Positions 39,982-49,846 are shown, counted from the first letter of the stretch. The stretch is DNA of 64,000 bases from Nonomuraea angiospora (GCF_014873145.1 NZ_JADBEK010000001.1:8246001-8310000); one strand, 5' to 3'. A program made the numbers and translations. The notes: generated by a model from the letters alone, not told the origin.

Positions 39982-40088
39982 CGACTCGCCGTAACGGCGC
40001 CCGGCCCCGCACACCTCGTAAGCGTCCCCCTGGACAGGGGCCGACCCCGTGCGGCGGGTGGAGCCGCCCGTGCTCCGCCGTAAAAGAA

Positions 40089-40964
40089 CTAGATCGAGTT
40101 GCGATAGTGGCGGCGGAGCGCGATGCCGGCGGCGATGCCGCCGGCTATGGCGCCCACGCCGGCCGCGATGGGCAGGGCCGTCAGGGTCGCCTTGCGGCCG
40201 GTGCGGAAGTCCTTGATGGGCCAGTCGTGCTTCCTGGCGTGCTCGCGCAGCTCGCTGTCCGGGTTGATGGCCACCGCCGAGCCCACCAGCGACAGCATGG
40301 GCAGGTCGTTGGCCGAGTCGCTGTAGGCCGTGCAGCGGGTCAGGTCGAGCCCCTCGCGGCGGGCCAGGGCCCGCACCGCCTCCGCCTTGGCGGGGCCGTG
40401 CAGGAGGTCGCCCACCAGGCGCCCCGTGTAGATCCCGTCGCGGGTCTCCGCGACCGTGCCGAGGGCGCCGGTCAGGCCGAGCCGCTGCGCGATGACGCGG
40501 GCCAGCTCCACGGGGGTGGCGGTGACGAGCCAGACGCGCTGGCCCGCGTCCAGGTGGCTCTGGGCGAGGGAACGGGTGCCGCCCCAGATGCGGTCGGCCA
40601 TGACCTCGTCGTAGATCTCCTCGCCGAGGTGTACGACGTCGTCGACCTTGGCCCCCGCCACGAACGCCAGCGCCGTCTCCCTGGCGACCGCGATGTGCTC
40701 GGGGTTCTCGTTGCCGCGCAGCCTGAACACGGCCTGCCCGACTGCGAACTTCATCAGGTCGGACGTCGTGAACATGCCCCGCGTCGCCAGCCCCCTGGCG
40801 AAGTGGTAGATCGAGGCCCCGCGCATCATCGTGTTGTCGACGTCGAAGAACGCCGCCGCCTGCAGGTCCGGCTCGACCGGGGCGACGGTGGCCGCCGCCT
40901 GCGCCGCGGCCTCGCCGGCGACCTCGGGCGCCACCTCGTGTCCTCGTCGAATTAGCCGCCACAT
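40089..40964 (-). CDS. HAD-IB phosphatase (SerB1-like)
   Basis: 291 residues. HAD motifs [31 protein letters not shown] and [15 protein letters not shown]-terminal TM-like segment ([20 protein letters not shown]) and basic tail suggest membrane attachment. It matches Rv0505c, placed near the hem genes in mycobacteria. It may dephosphorylate phosphoserine or a lipid precursor. Confidence 0.87.
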   Translation of the reverse strand: MWRLIRRGHEVAPEVAGEAAAQAAATVAPVEPDLQAAAFFDVDNTMMRGASIYHFARGLATRGMFTTSDLMKFAVGQAVFRLRGNENPEHIAVARETALAFVAGAKVDDVVHLGEEIYDEVMADRIWGGTRSLAQSHLDAGQRVWLVTATPVELARVIAQRLGLTGALGTVAETRDGIYTGRLVGDLLHGPAKAEAVRALARREGLDLTRCTAYSDSANDLPMLSLVGSAVAINPDSELREHARKHDWPIKDFRTGRKATLTALPIAAGVGAIAGGIAAGIALRRHYRNSI

Positions 40965-40982
40965 GGCGCTCAGCTTACTTTC

Positions 40983-41615
40983 CTAGTCAGGCGCGACCAG
41001 ACCCTCGATGTAGTCAAGGTATCCCTCCGCCTGGGCAAGTTGTGAGTCGTCGAGCTGCTTGAGTATCGGCCCGACCACCTTCTTCTGGTCGCGGGCGAAG
41101 GTCTTGATCTTAGGGGAGCGCGGCTCCGCCCGCTCCAGCCTGCTGATGCCCGAGCGCGTCGACTCCTCCATGTCCTTCAGCGTCCTGCCGACCAGCGGGC
41201 CGCCCTCGGCCGAGCCGAGCAGGGTGGCGACCTCCTGGGCCCGGGTCTTGGCCGAGGCGAGCTCGCGCTCGCCGCGTTCGGCGTCGTCGCTGCTGAGGCG
41301 TACGAGGGTGCTCTCCGCGGCGCGCTTGAGCGGGTAGAGGGAGTCTCCCGGCACCGACTGGTACGTGGCGAAGGAGGAGATCATCATGACCGCCGCCAGC
41401 CCCAGCGTGGCCAGCTGCGACAGCAGCGGCCGCCGGCGCGCCGGACGGCGGCGGGCGGGCGCCTGCGGCTCGGGCGTGTCCAGGAGCGCGCCGGACAGGA
41501 GCTCCGCGCGCAGCCGCTCGCGGAAGGCGGGCTCGGGCATGCCCCCGAGCGGCAGGGTGCGCAGCTCCGCGAGATGCTCGAGCACGAGCTCCCGCTCCCT
41601 GCGCGCCCTACCCAT
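40983..41615 (-). CDS. DUF5667 membrane protein, probable anti-sigma factor RsbN
   Basis: 210 residues. The cytoplasmic N-terminus (about 1-65) has a basic Arg/Pro-rich stretch (ARRRPARRRPLL), then one TM helix (about 68-85, LATLGLAAVMMISSFATYQ), then DUF5667: SVPGDSLYPLKRAAESTLV. It lies downstream of bldN in the same orientation, as rsbN does in Streptomyces, where it holds BldN inactive at the membrane. Assignment is by position and topology. Confidence 0.82.
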   Translation of the reverse strand: MGRARRERELVLEHLAELRTLPLGGMPEPAFRERLRAELLSGALLDTPEPQAPARRRPARRRPLLSQLATLGLAAVMMISSFATYQSVPGDSLYPLKRAAESTLVRLSSDDAERGERELASAKTRAQEVATLLGSAEGGPLVGRTLKDMEESTRSGISRLERAEPRSPKIKTFARDQKKVVGPILKQLDDSQLAQAEGYLDYIEGLVAPD

Positions 41616-41674
41616 GACAGCTCCCTGACTGATCCGGCAGTGACATCTGACTAACGAGGTGCGGATGGGGGAAG

Positions 41675-42313
41675 TTACGCCAGGTCGTGCTTAAGTGCCC
41701 TGGCCAGCGCCCGGACGGCGCGGAACTGCAGCGCTTTGATCGCTCCACTCTTCTTCCCCATGATCAGCGCGGTTTCCGCGAGCGAGAGGCCGTGCAAGAA
41801 GCGCAGGACCACACACTCCTGCTGCTCGGGATTGAGATCTCGTACGGCACGCAGCACCCTGTCGTTGATGATGGCGTTGACCACGGCGTTCTCAGGGATG
41901 TGCGAGCCGTCGAGAGGCACGTCGACGATCTCGCCCGTCGGGATCTCCAGCCGGTAGCGACCGGACTTGAAGTGGTCGGTGACCAGATTTCTGGCGATGG
42001 TCACGAGCCACGCGCCGAAGTCGCGTCCCTGCCACGTGAAATCGCCGATCCTGCGCAGCGCGCGCAGGAAGGTTTCGCTGGTGAGGTCCTCGGCTAATTG
42101 GTGCGATCCCACCCGGAAGTAGATGTAGCGATAGACGAGATCCACATACCGGTCGTAGAGCGTGCCAAAGGAATCGGTGCAGCCACTTTTGGCATGCAGC
42201 ACCAGCGTGCGGATGTCGTCGGGCACTTCTTCGCGCACGGCGGGCTCGCCCGTCCGGGCAGGCACAGCGACCGCTGGCGCAAGCAGCCCGGCGAACGGTG
42301 ACGAGTCAGGCAT
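41675..42313 (-). CDS. bldN: ECF sigma factor BldN
   Basis: 212 residues with a leading unstructured N-terminus of about 30 residues. Sigma-2 (DSFGTLYDRYVDLVYRYIYF and DLTSETFLRALRRI) and sigma-4 (ECVVLRFLHGLSLAETALIM) regions match BldN, needed for aerial growth in Streptomyces. In that genus BldN is a pro-sigma cleaved at its N-terminus; whether that holds here is not visible. Followed by the DUF5667 anti-sigma candidate. Confidence 0.88.
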   Translation of the reverse strand: MPDSSPFAGLLAPAVAVPARTGEPAVREEVPDDIRTLVLHAKSGCTDSFGTLYDRYVDLVYRYIYFRVGSHQLAEDLTSETFLRALRRIGDFTWQGRDFGAWLVTIARNLVTDHFKSGRYRLEIPTGEIVDVPLDGSHIPENAVVNAIINDRVLRAVRDLNPEQQECVVLRFLHGLSLAETALIMGKKSGAIKALQFRAVRALARALKHDLA

Positions 42314-42491
42314 CCGGTATCCCTAGGGGTAAGGGGTGCGGCGTGCTCGAACACTCTAGAAATCAACCGGAAATTCCACAATCCACAGCTTGCTGGCATG
42401 ACTAGGCGTAATCGGCAGATACCGTGTCTCCCGACCCGTTCCCTCTTCGGCTACCGGTCTGGGAGGTTCGTCCGGCAGCATTGGAGTCATC

Positions 42492-43961
42492 ATGGAGATC
42501 CTCGTTGCCGTCATAGCCTTCGCCGGTGCGCTCCTGGCCGCGATCGCGGTGGGCGCCCTGATTCAACGACTTCGCGACGAGCCCGAGGGGTGGTTGATCG
42601 CCTGGACCGTTGCAGTCGTGTCTCTTTGCCTGTCACTGGCCGTGATCGGCATCGGCTACGTCTTCGGGTTCGGCTCGGTCACGTTCCGGATCTACCAGAT
42701 CACCGGATCGCTGCTGGCGCCGCTCTGGCTGGCCGTCGGCATGGTCCAGCTGCTGGCGGAGAAGGTGCCGCCGAGGTTCCTCGCATGGCTGGGCGGCATC
42801 GCCCTGACGATCGTGTCGGTGGCCATCCTCGTCTTCGACCCGCTCAAGAGCGAGGACCTGGGCAAGTCGCTGCCGCCGGCCGCCAACTTCTGGGCGATCA
42901 TCCCCGACAAGCTGCTGCTCGGCGTACACGTCGTCGACGTCCTGATCATGCTCGGCATGCTCGTGGTGGCGGGCCTCAAGTGGCGCCAGGGCGACGAGTA
43001 CGACACCGACAACCTGCACGCGGCGGCGGTCATCGTCCCCTCGGGGATGGCGCTCGTGGGCGCGATGAGGTTCACGGTGCCGGCGCTGTTCACCACGGCG
43101 CTGCTCGCCGTCGCCGCCGCGGCCGTCTGGTACACCGTGCTGCGGCCCCTGGCGCCGTACGAGGACGACGACGAGGACGACTTCGACTCCGACCGCGACG
43201 AGCGCCCTTCGCGCCGGGACGAGCGCTCTCAGCGCCGCGAGGAGCGCGCGCAGCACCACGACGAGCGCCCCATGTTCCGCGACGAGGCGCCCATGCCGCC
43301 CCCGCCGGGTCCCAGGGGCGTGCCTGAGCCCGTTCCCGGCGGTCCCGGGCTTCCGCCCTCCCCCCCGCGCAGGTCGTCGGGCCTGGGCGATCTGGTGGCC
43401 GAATACCGGGCGGGCGACCAGGGGGTCGACTACGCCGCGCGGATGGCGCCGCCGCCCGACTCGGGGCCCTCGACCGGCTACATCATGAACGGCGCGCCGC
43501 CCGCCGCGCCGCCCCAGCGCCCCGACTTCGCGATGCCGGGGACCGGCGCGGTCTACCCGGGCGCCGAGCTGTTCTCGCCCGCCCCACAGCAACAACAGCA
43601 GCAGCAACAGCAGCCCGGCTCCGGCAAGCTCTCACCGACCATCTACGGTCTGCTCACCGTCTTCACGATCATGGACGGGGCCGGGGAGGCGTTCGACCGG
43701 CTGGCCGAGGCGACCGTCGAGGCCGTGCGCCGCGGCGAGCCCGACACGCTCGTGTACGCCTGCCACGCGGTCAAGTCGGCCCCCCTGCAGCGCATCGTCT
43801 ACGAGCTCTACCGCGACGAGGTCGCCTACCGCGACCACCAGCGCCAGCCCCACGTCGAGAGGTTCCTCAACGAGCGGCAGGCGATGGTGCTGGCCACCAA
43901 CGTCATCGAGCTCAACGTCAACGCCGCGAAGGTGGTGCCGCTCCCGACGGCTATGTACTGA
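42492..43961 (+). CDS. Multi-domain membrane protein: TM bundle, charged and Pro/Gln-rich linker, ABM-like domain
   Basis: 489 residues. Six or seven hydrophobic helices occupy about 1-220. A highly charged stretch (DDEDDFDSDRDERPSRRDER) and Pro-rich segments follow, ending in a run of nine Gln at about 365. Residues about 380-489 form a compact domain (SPTIYGLLTVFTIMDGAGE and EAFDRLAEATVEAVRRGEPD) resembling antibiotic-biosynthesis-monooxygenase (ferredoxin-fold) domains. Divergent from bldN, convergent with the glutaredoxin gene (11-bp overlap). Function unknown; a membrane-tethered sensor is one idea. Confidence 0.75.
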   Translation: MEILVAVIAFAGALLAAIAVGALIQRLRDEPEGWLIAWTVAVVSLCLSLAVIGIGYVFGFGSVTFRIYQITGSLLAPLWLAVGMVQLLAEKVPPRFLAWLGGIALTIVSVAILVFDPLKSEDLGKSLPPAANFWAIIPDKLLLGVHVVDVLIMLGMLVVAGLKWRQGDEYDTDNLHAAAVIVPSGMALVGAMRFTVPALFTTALLAVAAAAVWYTVLRPLAPYEDDDEDDFDSDRDERPSRRDERSQRREERAQHHDERPMFRDEAPMPPPPGPRGVPEPVPGGPGLPPSPPRRSSGLGDLVAEYRAGDQGVDYAARMAPPPDSGPSTGYIMNGAPPAAPPQRPDFAMPGTGAVYPGAELFSPAPQQQQQQQQQPGSGKLSPTIYGLLTVFTIMDGAGEAFDRLAEATVEAVRRGEPDTLVYACHAVKSAPLQRIVYELYRDEVAYRDHQRQPHVERFLNERQAMVLATNVIELNVNAAKVVPLPTAMY

Positions 43962-44187
43962 GGGCCGCCCGCAGCCGGGTCTCGTCGACCCGCCAGAAGT
44001 CGTGCTGCACGCCGTCGATCAGCGTGACCGGGATCATCTCCCAGTACTTCTCCTGAAGCTCCTCGGAGGACTCGATGCTGATCTCCTCCCACGGCACCCC
44101 GAGCTCGCCCGCCACCTTGGCGATGATCTCTCGCGCGTCCTCACACAGGTGACAGCCGGGCTTCCCGAGCAACGTGATGCGATGCAT
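43951..44187 (-). CDS. Glutaredoxin-like protein (DUF836 / Rv0508 type)
   Basis: 78 residues from MHRITLLGK; a GTG two codons earlier is possible. The thioredoxin-fold motif CHLC is at about residues 11-14 (GKPGCHLCEDA), and a cis-Pro is in IPVTLIDG. The C-terminus overlaps the membrane-ABM gene by 11 bp. Divergent from rex across the Rex operator. Probable small redox protein with unknown partner. Confidence 0.85.
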   Translation of the reverse strand: MHRITLLGKPGCHLCEDAREIIAKVAGELGVPWEEISIESSEELQEKYWEMIPVTLIDGVQHDFWRVDETRLRAALST

Positions 44188-44210
44188 AGGCACACGCTAC
44201 CGTCGCGACT

Positions 44211-44228
44211 TTGTGCATCGGTTCACAA
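44211..44228. promoter_or_regulatory. Rex operator (ROP) before rex-hemACD
   Basis: TTGTGCATCGGTTCACAA, one mismatch from the consensus TTGTGAA-N4-TTCACAA. It overlaps a plausible -35/spacer with a -10-like TAACCT at 44235-44240, 75 bp before the rex start. Suggests autoregulation by Rex. Confidence 0.88.
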
Positions 44229-44302
44229 AGGGATTAACCTGAAAGACGGTTCGATTCCGTTCACGCGGTCCCCACACCGCCCGTCCCCTGGAGCTCCGGC
44301 AC

Positions 44303-44980
44303 GTGAAGAGCCCGTCCCAGCCCCGTGACCGCGGCATTCCCGAGGCGACGGTCGCCAGGCTTCCGTTGTACCTCCGGGCGCTGCACGGGATGGCCGAGCG
44401 GGGCATCGCGACCGTCAGCTCCGAGGACCTGGCCGTCGCCGCCGGCGTCAACTCGGCCAAGCTCCGCAAGGATCTGTCACACCTCGGCTCGTACGGCACG
44501 CGCGGCGTAGGCTATGACGTCGAGTACCTCGTCTACCAGATCTCCCGCGAGCTCGGCCTGACGCAAGACTGGGCGGTCGCGATCGTCGGAGTCGGTAACC
44601 TCGGCCGCGCGCTGGCCAACTACGGCGGTTTCGTCTCCAGGGGCTTCCGGGTCGCGGCGCTCGTGGACGCCGACCCCGAAGTCGTGGGCGACACCATCGC
44701 GGGGTTGAATGTTGAGCACATCGACGAACTGGAAGCCGTCATCAAACGGCGTGGAGTCTCGATCGTGGTACTGGCGACACCGGCGGCAGCGGCGCAGGAA
44801 GTGTGCGATCGTGTGATTTCCGTGGGTGTGACCAGCATCCTGAACTTCGCCCCAGTTGTGCTTTCCGTCCCGGACAGCGTCGATGTCCGTAAGGTCGACC
44901 TATCTATCGAACTGCAGATTCTCGCGTTCCACGAGCAACGCAAGGCTGGGGGGCCACTCATGGCGGTGGACAGTCAATGA
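44303..44980 (+). CDS. rex: Redox-sensing repressor Rex
   Basis: 225 residues, GTG start. N-terminal winged helix (PEATVARLPLYLRALHGMAE, VNSAKLRKDLSHLGSYGTRG) and Rossmann domain (VAIVGVGNLGRALANY). Rex releases DNA when NADH rises. In Streptomyces it controls cydABCD, nuo and rex-hemACD; the two ROPs here fit. It overlaps hemA by 4 bp. Confidence 0.96.
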   Translation: MKSPSQPRDRGIPEATVARLPLYLRALHGMAERGIATVSSEDLAVAAGVNSAKLRKDLSHLGSYGTRGVGYDVEYLVYQISRELGLTQDWAVAIVGVGNLGRALANYGGFVSRGFRVAALVDADPEVVGDTIAGLNVEHIDELEAVIKRRGVSIVVLATPAAAAQEVCDRVISVGVTSILNFAPVVLSVPDSVDVRKVDLSIELQILAFHEQRKAGGPLMAVDSQ

Positions 44981-46233
44981 GTGTTCTGGCTATCGGACTC
45001 AGCCACCGGACCGCTCCGGTGGCGCTTTTGGAGCGCGTCTCGGTCACGGGCGACGCGCTCGCCAAACTCCTGTACGACGTGCAGCAGGATCCCTGCGTCG
45101 CGGAGGCCATGGTGGTCTCGACCTGCAACAGGGTCGAGGTCTACGTCACGGTCGACCGCTTCCACGCCGCCGTCACCGCCGTCACCGGCCTGCTCGGCGT
45201 CCACTCGGGGGTCCCGGTCGAGGAGCTGACCCCGCACCTCTACGTGCACTACGAGGAGCGGGCCGTCGAGCACCTGTTCTCCATGGTGTGCGGGCTCGAC
45301 TCCATGGTCGTGGGCGAAGGCCAGATCCTCGGCCAGGTCCGCCAGGCGCTCAAGCTGGGTCAGCGCCACGGCACCGTCGGCGCCACCCTCAACGAGCTGG
45401 TCCAGCAGGCGCTGCGGGTCGGCAAGCGGGCGCACCACGAGACCGGCATCGACAAGGCGGGCGCCTCCCTCGTCTCCGCCGGCCTGGCGCTGGCGGGCGA
45501 CCTGGCCGGGCGGCGGGCGCTGGTGGTCGGGGCCGGCTCCATGAGCTCGCTGGCCGCCGTCACGCTGGCGCGCGCCGGGGTCACCGACATCGTCGTGGCC
45601 AACCGTACGTACGAGCGCGGCGCGCGGCTGGCCGAGTCCGTCGGCGGCCGGGCGGTGGGCTTCGCCGCCGTGGCCGACGAGCTGGCCGAGGCCGACATCG
45701 TCATCACCTGCACGGGCGCCGGGCGGCACGTCATCACCCCCGGCATGCTGAGCCGGCCCGCGTTCCTGCTGGACCTGGCCCTGCCGCACGACATCGACCC
45801 GGGCGTGCGGGCCGTGCCCGGCGTCACGCTGGTGGATCTGGAGACCATCCAGGAGTCCGGGATCGGCTCCCGCGGCGGCGACGCCGTCGAGTCCGTCCGC
45901 GCGCTCGTGGCCGAGGAGCTGCGCGCCTACCTCGACGCGGAGCGGGCCGCCAGGGTCACCCCGACCGTGGTGGCGCTGCGCAGCAAGGCGGCGAGCGTGG
46001 TCGAGTCGGAGCTCGGCCGCCTGCTCATGCGGGTGCCCGACCTCGACGAGAAGGCGCGCGACGAGGTCGCCATGACCGTGCAGCGGGTCGTCGACAAGCT
46101 GCTCCACGAGCCCACCGTGCGTGTCAAGCAACTCGCCACCTGCCCAGGCGGCGATCATTACGCGGAAGCGCTGCGTGAGCTGTTCAATCTCGATCCGAAG
46201 ATGCCCGAGGCCGTGAGGGAGGTGGAGCTGTGA
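44977..46233 (+). CDS. hemA: Glutamyl-tRNA reductase
   Basis: 418 residues. The catalytic Cys is in VVSTCNRVEVY, the allosteric/tRNA segment in VVGEGQILGQVR, and the NADPH motif in LVVGAGSMSSLAA. First step of 5-aminolevulinate synthesis by the C5 path. Overlaps rex by 4 bp and hemC by 4 bp, so a translationally coupled rex-hemA-hemC-hemD block. Confidence 0.97.
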   Translation: MSVLAIGLSHRTAPVALLERVSVTGDALAKLLYDVQQDPCVAEAMVVSTCNRVEVYVTVDRFHAAVTAVTGLLGVHSGVPVEELTPHLYVHYEERAVEHLFSMVCGLDSMVVGEGQILGQVRQALKLGQRHGTVGATLNELVQQALRVGKRAHHETGIDKAGASLVSAGLALAGDLAGRRALVVGAGSMSSLAAVTLARAGVTDIVVANRTYERGARLAESVGGRAVGFAAVADELAEADIVITCTGAGRHVITPGMLSRPAFLLDLALPHDIDPGVRAVPGVTLVDLETIQESGIGSRGGDAVESVRALVAEELRAYLDAERAARVTPTVVALRSKAASVVESELGRLLMRVPDLDEKARDEVAMTVQRVVDKLLHEPTVRVKQLATCPGGDHYAEALRELFNLDPKMPEAVREVEL

Positions 46234-47144
46234 TGTCGGGAGCTCTGCGGCTGGGGACGCGCCGGAGCCTGATGGCCACCACGCAGTCCCAGATGGTGGC
46301 CGACGACTACACGCGCCTCACCGGGCGCGCGGTCGAACTGGTGGGCGTCACGACGTTCGGCGACGTCACCAAGGCGCACCTCGCGCAGCTCGGCGGCACG
46401 GGAGTGTTCGTCAGCGCGCTGCGCGACAAGCTCATGGAGGACGAGGTCGACTTCGCCGTCCACTCGCTGAAGGACCTGCCGACCAAGCAGGACCCGCGCT
46501 TCACGCTGGCGGCGATCCCGGCCCGGCACGACCACCGCGACGCCCTGGTCGGCCCGCACAAGTTCGCCGACCTCGCGCCCGGCGCCCGGGTCGGCACCGG
46601 ATCGCCGCGCCGGATCGCCATGCTGAGCGCCCTCCGGCCCGACCTGGAGTACGTCCCGATCCGCGGCAACGCCGACACGCGTATCGGCAAGGTAACCTCA
46701 GGTGAGCTCGACGCGGTCGTGCTGGCCTCGGCCGGCCTGACCAGGATCGGCCGCGACGCCGAAATCGCACAGATCTTCGAGGTGGAGGAGTTGCTGCCGG
46801 CTCCCGGTCAGGGCGCGCTGGCCGTGGAGTGCAGGTCCGACAGGACCGACCTCATCGAGTTCCTGAGTGTTCTCGACGACCCGCGCACGCGCTCCGCGGT
46901 GGCCGCCGAGCGAGCCGTGCTGGCGGCTCTCGAGGCTGGTTGCGCCGCACCGGTGGGTGCTTTCGCGGCCGATGACGGGCACACTCTGAACCTGACCGCC
47001 GTGGTCGTCTCCATCGACGGCCGCGAGGCGGTCCGCAAGTCCGCCGCCGGATCTCCTTCGGAGGCCGCGAACCTGGGCCGCCTCCTGGCGGCCGAGATGA
47101 TCGCCGAAGGAGCCGACAGATTGATGGGGGAGCATTCCCATTGA
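46230..47144 (+). CDS. hemC: Porphobilinogen deaminase (hydroxymethylbilane synthase)
   Basis: 304 residues, GTG start. Motifs: FAVHSLKDLPT, GTGSPRRIAML, IRGNADTRIGK, and the dipyrromethane cofactor Cys in LEAGCAAPVGA. Joins four porphobilinogen units into hydroxymethylbilane. Coupled to hemA and hemD. Confidence 0.97.
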   Translation: MMSGALRLGTRRSLMATTQSQMVADDYTRLTGRAVELVGVTTFGDVTKAHLAQLGGTGVFVSALRDKLMEDEVDFAVHSLKDLPTKQDPRFTLAAIPARHDHRDALVGPHKFADLAPGARVGTGSPRRIAMLSALRPDLEYVPIRGNADTRIGKVTSGELDAVVLASAGLTRIGRDAEIAQIFEVEELLPAPGQGALAVECRSDRTDLIEFLSVLDDPRTRSAVAAERAVLAALEAGCAAPVGAFAADDGHTLNLTAVVVSIDGREAVRKSAAGSPSEAANLGRLLAAEMIAEGADRLMGEHSH

Positions 47145-48688
47145 GCTCCGATAGTCCAACCTCCGGATTCGTCGCCTTCGTGGGCGCGGGACCCGGCGAT
47201 CCCAACCTGCTCACGCTCCGCGCCGCCGAGTTGCTAGCCAAGGCCGACGCCGTGGTGCTCGGCGACGACGAAGCACACCGCCCGCTGCTGCGCCACTGCC
47301 GCGAAGGCGTCGAGGTCGTGGAGGACGACCTGGTCAAGCGGGCCAAACACGGGCAGCTCGTCGTGCGCCTGTGCGAGGGCGACCCGATGCTGTTCTCCTC
47401 GATCACCGAGGAGGTCGCGGCCTGCGCCGCGGCGGAGGTGGACTTCGAGATCGTTCCCGGCGTGCCGCCCGCGACCGCCGTGCTCACCTACGCGGGCATC
47501 CCGGCCGCGAGCTCCGTCCCCGAGTTCCGGATCGTGGACGCCGCGCAGGAGCAGGACTGGGCCTCGCACGCCGCCTGCCCCGGCACTCTGGTGATCTACA
47601 ACGGCATCGGCGACGCGGTGGCCATCGGCAAGGCGCTCATCGCGGGCGGCAAGCCCGACACCACGCCCGTCGCGGTCAGCAGCGCCGGCACCACCACCGA
47701 GCAGTACACCGTCGTGTCCTCGCTCGGCCGGCTCCAGCCCGACCTCAAGCACGCCGGGTTCACCGAGCCGGCGCTCATCGTGGTCGGCGAGGCCGTGGGC
47801 CTGCGTGACAAGCTGTCGTGGTTCGAGACCAAGCCGCTGTTCGGCTGGCGGGTGCTGGTGCCCCGCACCAAGGAGCAGTCGCGCAGCCTGTCCGAGCAGC
47901 TCGTCGCCTACGGCGCGGTGCCCGAGGAGGTGCCGACCATCTCTGTCGAGCCGCCCCGCACGCCGCAGCAGATGGACCGCGCCATCAAGGGGCTCGTCAC
48001 GGGCCGCTACGAGTGGGTGGCCTTCACCAGCGCCAACGCGGTCAAGGCGGTGCGCGAGAAGTTCGAGGAATACGGCCTCGACGCGCGGGCCTTCGCCGGG
48101 CTCAAGGTGGCGGCCGTGGGCGACGCGACCGCGCTGGCCCTGGTCGAGTTCGGGGTCAAGCCCGACCTGCTGCCGTCGGGGGAGCAGTCCTCCGAGGGGC
48201 TGGTGGCCGAGTGGCCGCCGTACGACTCGATGCTCGACCCGATCAACCGGGTGCTGCTGCCGCGGGCCGACATCTCCACCGACACGCTGGTGGCCGGGCT
48301 CACCGAGCTGGGCTGGGAGTGCGACGACGTCACCGCGTACCGCACCGTGCGGGCCGCGCCGCCGCCCGCGCCCATCCGCGAGGCGATCAAGGGCGGCGGC
48401 TTCGACGCCGTGCTCTTCACGTCCTCCTCCACCGTGCGCAACCTGGTGGGCATCGCGGGCAAGCCGCACAACGTCACGGTGATCGCGGTCATCGGGCCGC
48501 AGACGGCCAAGACGGCCGAGGAGTTCGGGCTCCGGGTGGACGTGATGGCCGACAAGCCGTCGGCCTCCGCCCTGGCCGCCGCGGTGGCCGAATACGGGGC
48601 CAAGCAGCGCCAGGCGGCGCTGGCGGCGGGCGACACCCCGCGCCGGCCGTCGCAGAACCGCCGGGGCGCCAGGAGAAGAGCCAGGTGA
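47141..48688 (+). CDS. hemD: Fusion of uroporphyrin-III C-methyltransferase-like domain and uroporphyrinogen-III synthase
   Basis: 515 residues, TTG start overlapping hemC. Residues 1-250 resemble SUMT/CobA (GAGPGDPNLLTL, LCEGDPMLFSS, EIVPGVPPA); the usual KGGDP is replaced by CEGDP, so methyltransferase activity is uncertain. Residues 255-500 are uroporphyrinogen-III synthase (LVPRTKEQSRSLSEQLVAYG). Such fusions are common in actinobacteria. The tail is basic (RRPSQNRRGARRRAR). Confidence 0.92.
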   Translation: MSSDSPTSGFVAFVGAGPGDPNLLTLRAAELLAKADAVVLGDDEAHRPLLRHCREGVEVVEDDLVKRAKHGQLVVRLCEGDPMLFSSITEEVAACAAAEVDFEIVPGVPPATAVLTYAGIPAASSVPEFRIVDAAQEQDWASHAACPGTLVIYNGIGDAVAIGKALIAGGKPDTTPVAVSSAGTTTEQYTVVSSLGRLQPDLKHAGFTEPALIVVGEAVGLRDKLSWFETKPLFGWRVLVPRTKEQSRSLSEQLVAYGAVPEEVPTISVEPPRTPQQMDRAIKGLVTGRYEWVAFTSANAVKAVREKFEEYGLDARAFAGLKVAAVGDATALALVEFGVKPDLLPSGEQSSEGLVAEWPPYDSMLDPINRVLLPRADISTDTLVAGLTELGWECDDVTAYRTVRAAPPPAPIREAIKGGGFDAVLFTSSSTVRNLVGIAGKPHNVTVIAVIGPQTAKTAEEFGLRVDVMADKPSASALAAAVAEYGAKQRQAALAAGDTPRRPSQNRRGARRRAR

Positions 48689-48727
48689 ATTCCTAGTCTT
48701 CGCGTTCTCGCGATTGAGGAGTGGCGT

Positions 48728-49711
48728 ATGACCGCGCAGTACCCTGTGGCCCGGCCGCGGCGGCTGCGTCGCAGCCCCGCCCTGCGTCGGATGGTGGCGG
48801 GCACCAGGTTGCACGCCGCTGACCTGATCCTGCCCGCGTTCGTCAAGGAGGGCATCGCCGAGCCGCACCCCGTGGCCTCGATGCCGGGCGTCTTCCAGCA
48901 CACCCGCGACTCGCTGCGCAAGGCCGCGCACGAGGCGGCGGAGGCGGGCGTCGGCGGGATCATCCTGTTCGGGATCCCCGCGGTGAAGGACGCGCGGGGC
49001 TCGGCCGCCGACGATCCCGACGGGATCCTGCAGGTGGCGTTGCGTGAGGTGAACGCCGAGGTCGGCGACGCGGTCGTGGTCATGGCCGACACCTGCCTCG
49101 ACGAGTTCACCGACCACGGGCACTGCGGGATCCTCACCCCGTCCGGCGACGTGGACAACGACGCCACGCTGGAGCGCTACGCCTCGATCGCGGTGGCCCA
49201 GGCCGCCGCGGGGGCGCAGATGGTGGCGCCGAGCGGGATGATGGACGGCCAGGTGGGAGCGATCCGCTCGGCCCTGGACGGGGCCGGCTATGGAAACGTC
49301 CCGATCTTGGCCTATTCGGTGAAGTACGCGTCCGCCTTCTTCGGGCCGTTCCGCGAGGCCGCCGAGTGCGCGCCGCAGTTCGGTGACCGCAGCACCCACC
49401 AGCAGGACCCCGCCGGGCTGGTGGAGGAGGCGCTGCGCGAGGTCCGGCTCGACCTGGCCGAGGGCGCCGACGCCGTCATGGTCAAGCCGGCGCTGGCCTA
49501 CCTCGACGTCATCACCCGCGTGCGTGACGAGGTGGACGTCCCGGTGGCGGCGTACCAGGTGAGCGGCGAGTACGCCATGATCGAGGCGGCCGCCGCCAAC
49601 GGCTGGGTGGACCGGGACCGCATGATCACGGAATCGCTGGTCGCGATCAAGCGCGCCGGGGCCGACCAGATCCTCACGTACTGGGCGACGGAAGTGGCAC
49701 GGAGGCTCTAA
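48728..49711 (+). CDS. hemB: 5-aminolevulinate dehydratase (porphobilinogen synthase)
   Basis: 327 residues. Active-site lysines are in YSVKYAS and [12 protein letters not shown] metal region reads [15 protein letters not shown], with Cys residues fitting a zinc type. Condenses two aminolevulinates to porphobilinogen. It follows hemD by 40 bp. Confidence 0.96.
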   Translation: MTAQYPVARPRRLRRSPALRRMVAGTRLHAADLILPAFVKEGIAEPHPVASMPGVFQHTRDSLRKAAHEAAEAGVGGIILFGIPAVKDARGSAADDPDGILQVALREVNAEVGDAVVVMADTCLDEFTDHGHCGILTPSGDVDNDATLERYASIAVAQAAAGAQMVAPSGMMDGQVGAIRSALDGAGYGNVPILAYSVKYASAFFGPFREAAECAPQFGDRSTHQQDPAGLVEEALREVRLDLAEGADAVMVKPALAYLDVITRVRDEVDVPVAAYQVSGEYAMIEAAAANGWVDRDRMITESLVAIKRAGADQILTYWATEVARRL

Positions 49712-49846
49712 CGAGGGGGTTTCCCGTCAACTCCTGAGGCCTGTGCGTTAGAGTGCGATAACAAGTGCTGGTGTGTCCCGCGTGGCGCGTATGACTGCCC
49801 GGAGCCGGGACCTCTTCAGGCACTGGGGACTCGACGGGAGACACCA

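Noticed and set aside
43587..43612. CAG/CAA repeat as a tandem-repeat element
   Set aside because: It is coding (nine Gln) with mixed codons, so it is reported as part of the membrane-ABM protein instead.
44247..44262. tRNA T-arm-like GACGGTTCGATTCCGT upstream of rex
   Set aside because: The T-loop-like motif has no matching D-arm, anticodon arm or acceptor stem around it; it is part of the rex leader.
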